A stretch of 15,491 nt of DNA from JAAAPF01 sp046541805 (GTDB lineage: Bacteria; Pseudomonadota; Alphaproteobacteria; Geminicoccales; Geminicoccaceae), in assembly GCA_046541805.1 (NCBI GenBank), contig JBKHCM010000075.1, forward strand, positions 1 to 15,491, written 5' to 3'. A program made the position numbers and the translations under genes. How positions within the stretch are numbered: the stretch's first letter is position 1; each line of letters opens with the position of its first letter. A model generated the notes under the pieces. The model worked only from the letters and a program-made list of their open reading frames with translations, was not told where the DNA came from and made no database searches. Positions 13,535-15,491 of the stretch are shown here, piece by piece.

Positions 13535-14470
13535 TCAGCCGGCGAGCGCGTCGCGCACCAGCGCGTCGCCGGTGGCATCGACGACGTCGACCTCGCCGAG
13601 GCGATGGCGCAGCCAGGTCCGTTGCCGCTTGGCGTAGCGGCGGACCTTGACGATGGTGGCCCGCCGGGCCTCGGCGAGCGACCAGCGGCCATCGAGATAG
13701 CCCGCGATCTCGCGCACGCCGTCGGCCTTGGCGAGCGGCGAGGCAGCGGTGGCCCGCGCCCGCCAGGCCGCCACCTCCGCGATCACCCCCGCCGCCAGCA
13801 TGGCGTCGAAGCGGCGCTCGATGCGGGCGGCGGTCACCGCCGGCGGCGGCACCAGGGCGAGACCGCCACGCCAGGGCGGCAGCTCGGGCCGGCGCCGATC
13901 GGCGTCGCCGAAGCTCGCGATCGAGCGACCGGCGAGCTCCAGCACCTCCCAGGCCCGCAGCAGGCGCTGGCGGTCGACCGGCAGGCCGCGCTCGGCGAGC
14001 CGCGGGTCGCGGGCGGCGAGCGCGCGCGCGAAGGCCTCTTGGCCGAGGGCCGCCAAGCGTGCTTCGCTTTGCGCGCGCAGCTCGGGGGGCGTCGCCGGCA
14101 CGTCCGGCAGGCCGTGCAGCAGGGCGTCGAGGTAGAAGCCCGTCCCGCCCGTGACGATGGCGAGCCGGGGCTGGACGTCACGGATGGCGGCGGCGGCGAG
14201 ATCCAGCCAGCGGGCGACCGAAGAGGGCTCGTCGTCGGCGAGGATGCCGTAGAGGCGATGCTCGGCGCGGGCGCGGTCGGCCGCGGTCGGCTGGGCCGTC
14301 AAGAGCGGCAGGCTACGGTAGAGTTGAACGCTGTCGGCGTTGACGATGACGCCGCCCGTTCGCTCGGCGAGCGCGAGCGCGAGCGCGGATTTGCCACTCG
14401 CGGTCGTCCCCGCGATCAGGCAGAACCCCCGAGCGTCGGCGCCTTCGGACCACCATTGGGAGAGTGTCAT
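13535..14470 (-). CDS. miaA: tRNA dimethylallyltransferase (MiaA)
   Basis: Transfers the dimethylallyl group to N6 of adenosine 37 in tRNAs that read codons starting with U. The 311-residue product has the P-loop GTTASGKS (21-28; the usual form is GPTASGKS, so Pro is replaced by Thr), NADSVQLYRSLPLLTAQP (44-61), TGGTGFYLDALLHGLPDVP (107-125) and the tRNA-contacting RRYAKRQRTWLRH near the C-terminus. I start it at ATG 14470, the most downstream start that keeps the N-terminus. GTG 14476 has a better ribosome site (GAGG nine bases upstream), and ATG 14491 is also possible. Every option abuts or overlaps the 5' end of serB on the other strand. The frame continues far upstream but that part mirrors serB. 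ilvB follows 263 bp later on the same strand, with its own promoter. Confidence 0.96.
   Translation of the reverse strand: MTLSQWWSEGADARGFCLIAGTTASGKSALALALAERTGGVIVNADSVQLYRSLPLLTAQPTAADRARAEHRLYGILADDEPSSVARWLDLAAAAIRDVQPRLAIVTGGTGFYLDALLHGLPDVPATPPELRAQSEARLAALGQEAFARALAARDPRLAERGLPVDRQRLLRAWEVLELAGRSIASFGDADRRRPELPPWRGGLALVPPPAVTAARIERRFDAMLAAGVIAEVAAWRARATAASPLAKADGVREIAGYLDGRWSLAEARRATIVKVRRYAKRQRTWLRHRLGEVDVVDATGDALVRDALAG
14458..14462 (+). promoter_or_regulatory. Shine-Dalgarno site of serB, inside miaA
   Basis: GGGAG followed by six bases (AGTGTC) and ATG 14469. It fixes the serB start at 14469 and lies within the first codons of miaA on the opposite strand. Confidence 0.7.
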
Positions 14471-15356
14471 GTCCACGGTCGTGTGCCTCATCGCCCAGCC
14501 GGCGACCATGCCGCTCACCGCCGATCTGGTCGAGCGGGCGCGCCGCGCCCTGCCCGAGACCGAGATCGAGTGGCTGGCCCGCGACGAGGCGGCGGAGCTC
14601 GGCCCGTTGGAGATGGCGCCCGAGCTGTCCGGGCGCCGCGTCCGCGATGCCCTCGATCGGGTCCCGGTGGACGTCTGCGCGCTTCCCTTCGAGGGCCGGC
14701 GCAAGCCGCTCCTGCTCGCCGACATGGACAGCACGATCATCCAGGTCGAGTGCGTCGACGAGCTCGCCGACGCCCTCGGCATCCGCGCGCGCATCGCCGC
14801 CATCACCGAGCGGGCGATGAACGGCGAGATCCCCTTCGCCGAGGCCTTGGCCGAGCGCGTCGGGCTGCTCGAGGGCCTCGAGCAGGCGACGCTCGAGCGC
14901 ATCGCCGAGACCCGCACGCCGTTGAGCCCAGGCGCCCGCACGCTGGTGGCGACGATGAAGGCGCACGGCGCGGTCACCGGGCTCGTCTCCGGTGGCTTCA
15001 CCCTTTTCACCCGCCGCGTCCGCGAGCGCTGCGGCTTCGATCACGACCGCGCCAACACCCTCGAGCTCGAAGGCGGCAGGCTCACCGGCCGCATCGTGCC
15101 GCCGATCCAGGACCACAGCGCCAAGGTCGACGAGTTCGAGCGCCTCGTCGCCGCCCACGATCTGCTGGACGAGGACGTCATCGCGGTCGGCGACGGTGCC
15201 AACGACGTGCCGATGCTCGCCCGCGCCGGCATCGGGGTGGCCTACCGGGCGCATCAGACGGTGCGCGCGCAGGTACCGATCCGCCTCGACGTCGCCGACC
15301 TCACCGGCGCGCTCTACCTGCAGGGCTATCGCCGCGACGAATTCGTCGAGCCCTGA
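14469..15356 (+). CDS. serB: Phosphoserine phosphatase (SerB)
   Basis: Last step of serine synthesis: hydrolysis of phosphoserine. It is a 295-residue HAD-family phosphatase with a divergent N-terminal region of about 80 residues (the usual position of a degenerate ACT-like domain). HAD motifs are all present: motif I D85-M-D87-S-T in LLADMDSTII, with the cap-region VECVDELADALG next; motif II S174-GG in GLVSGGFTLF; motif III K219 in DHSAKVDEF; and motif IV GDGANDVPML (241-250). ATG 14469 has an ideal GGGAG site six bases upstream. Longer reading to 14340 would only mirror miaA. It is divergent from miaA with overlapping start codons. Ends with TGA at 15354-15356. Confidence 0.97.
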   Translation: MSTVVCLIAQPATMPLTADLVERARRALPETEIEWLARDEAAELGPLEMAPELSGRRVRDALDRVPVDVCALPFEGRRKPLLLADMDSTIIQVECVDELADALGIRARIAAITERAMNGEIPFAEALAERVGLLEGLEQATLERIAETRTPLSPGARTLVATMKAHGAVTGLVSGGFTLFTRRVRERCGFDHDRANTLELEGGRLTGRIVPPIQDHSAKVDEFERLVAAHDLLDEDVIAVGDGANDVPMLARAGIGVAYRAHQTVRAQVPIRLDVADLTGALYLQGYRRDEFVEP

Positions 15357-15455
15357 GCCCCGCCGCCGCGCCCCCTGATCGCCGCCAAGCCCCTGCGCGG
15401 TCGAGAGAAACCGCCGATCCGGGGGCGTTCGGCGACACCGGCAGCCCGGCGCGCC

Positions 15456-15487
15456 CGGCCCCGCGCCCGCTCGCCGGCGCGGGGCCG
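15456..15487. repeat. GC-rich 12-bp hairpin about 100 bp after serB
   Basis: CGGCCCCGCGCC (15456-15467) pairs perfectly with GGCGCGGGGCCG (15476-15487) around an 8-base loop. It could be the serB terminator stem, but the window ends four bases later, so a following T-tract cannot be seen. The rest of 15357-15455 shows no gene. Confidence 0.5.
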
Positions 15488-15491
15488 CGCG

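Noticed and set aside
14471..15010. N-terminal extension of miaA to 491 residues
   Set aside because: The added part is the antisense of serB, and family members begin shortly before the P-loop.

Overview
The window looks like core chromosome of a very GC-rich alphaproteobacterium, probably of the Rhodospirillales/Geminicoccales type. The basis is gene content and order (ilvB-ilvN-ilvC, leuA, mreBCD-mrdA-rodA, miaA/serB), alphaproteobacterial features of the proteins (for example the Gly-Glu-Ala-Ser variant of the ThDP/Mg motif in IlvB) and a VPLPA-type exported-protein tail. The taxon is inferred from gene content, not from a marker gene search.

Layout, left to right. (a) 1-547, minus strand: the 5' part of a gene for a repetitive coiled-coil protein that runs off the left edge; its coding DNA is a recent-looking tandem repeat. 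(b) 600-6191, minus strand: the cell-elongation operon mreB-mreC-mreD-mrdA(PBP2)-rodA, read right to left, with short gaps or overlapping ends from mreC onward. (c) 6221-6252: a hairpin that ends the leuA transcript just in front of mreB. (d) 6297-8103, minus strand: leuA with a promoter, an unannotated 37-codon leader ORF rich in leucine codons (7922-8035), and nested inverted repeats that pair the leucine-codon stretch with the leuA ribosome-binding region. This looks like a leucine attenuator. (e) 8339-9841, plus strand: two genes facing the other way, an exported VPLPA-CTERM protein with a clear intrinsic terminator and a small basic protein of unknown function. They look inserted between the two branched-chain blocks. 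(f) 9864-13403, minus strand: ilvB-ilvN-ilvC with a promoter ahead of ilvB. (g) 13535-15356: miaA (minus) and serB (plus), divergent, with start codons that share the tetranucleotide CATG at 14468-14471. (h) 15357-15491: a GC-rich tail with a 12-bp hairpin at the window edge.

Functionally there are two modules. IlvBN, IlvC and LeuA make valine/isoleucine precursors and commit 2-ketoisovalerate to leucine. MreBCD, PBP2 and RodA form the elongasome that builds lateral peptidoglycan. MiaA (tRNA A37 prenylation) and SerB (serine synthesis) are housekeeping neighbours.

The most interesting signal is the leuA leader: the layout suggests control of leuA translation by ribosome stalling at leucine codons, because the 3' arm of the outer stem lies over the leuA start region and no U-tract terminator is visible. 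I saw no tRNA, rRNA, CRISPR array, transposase or phage gene.
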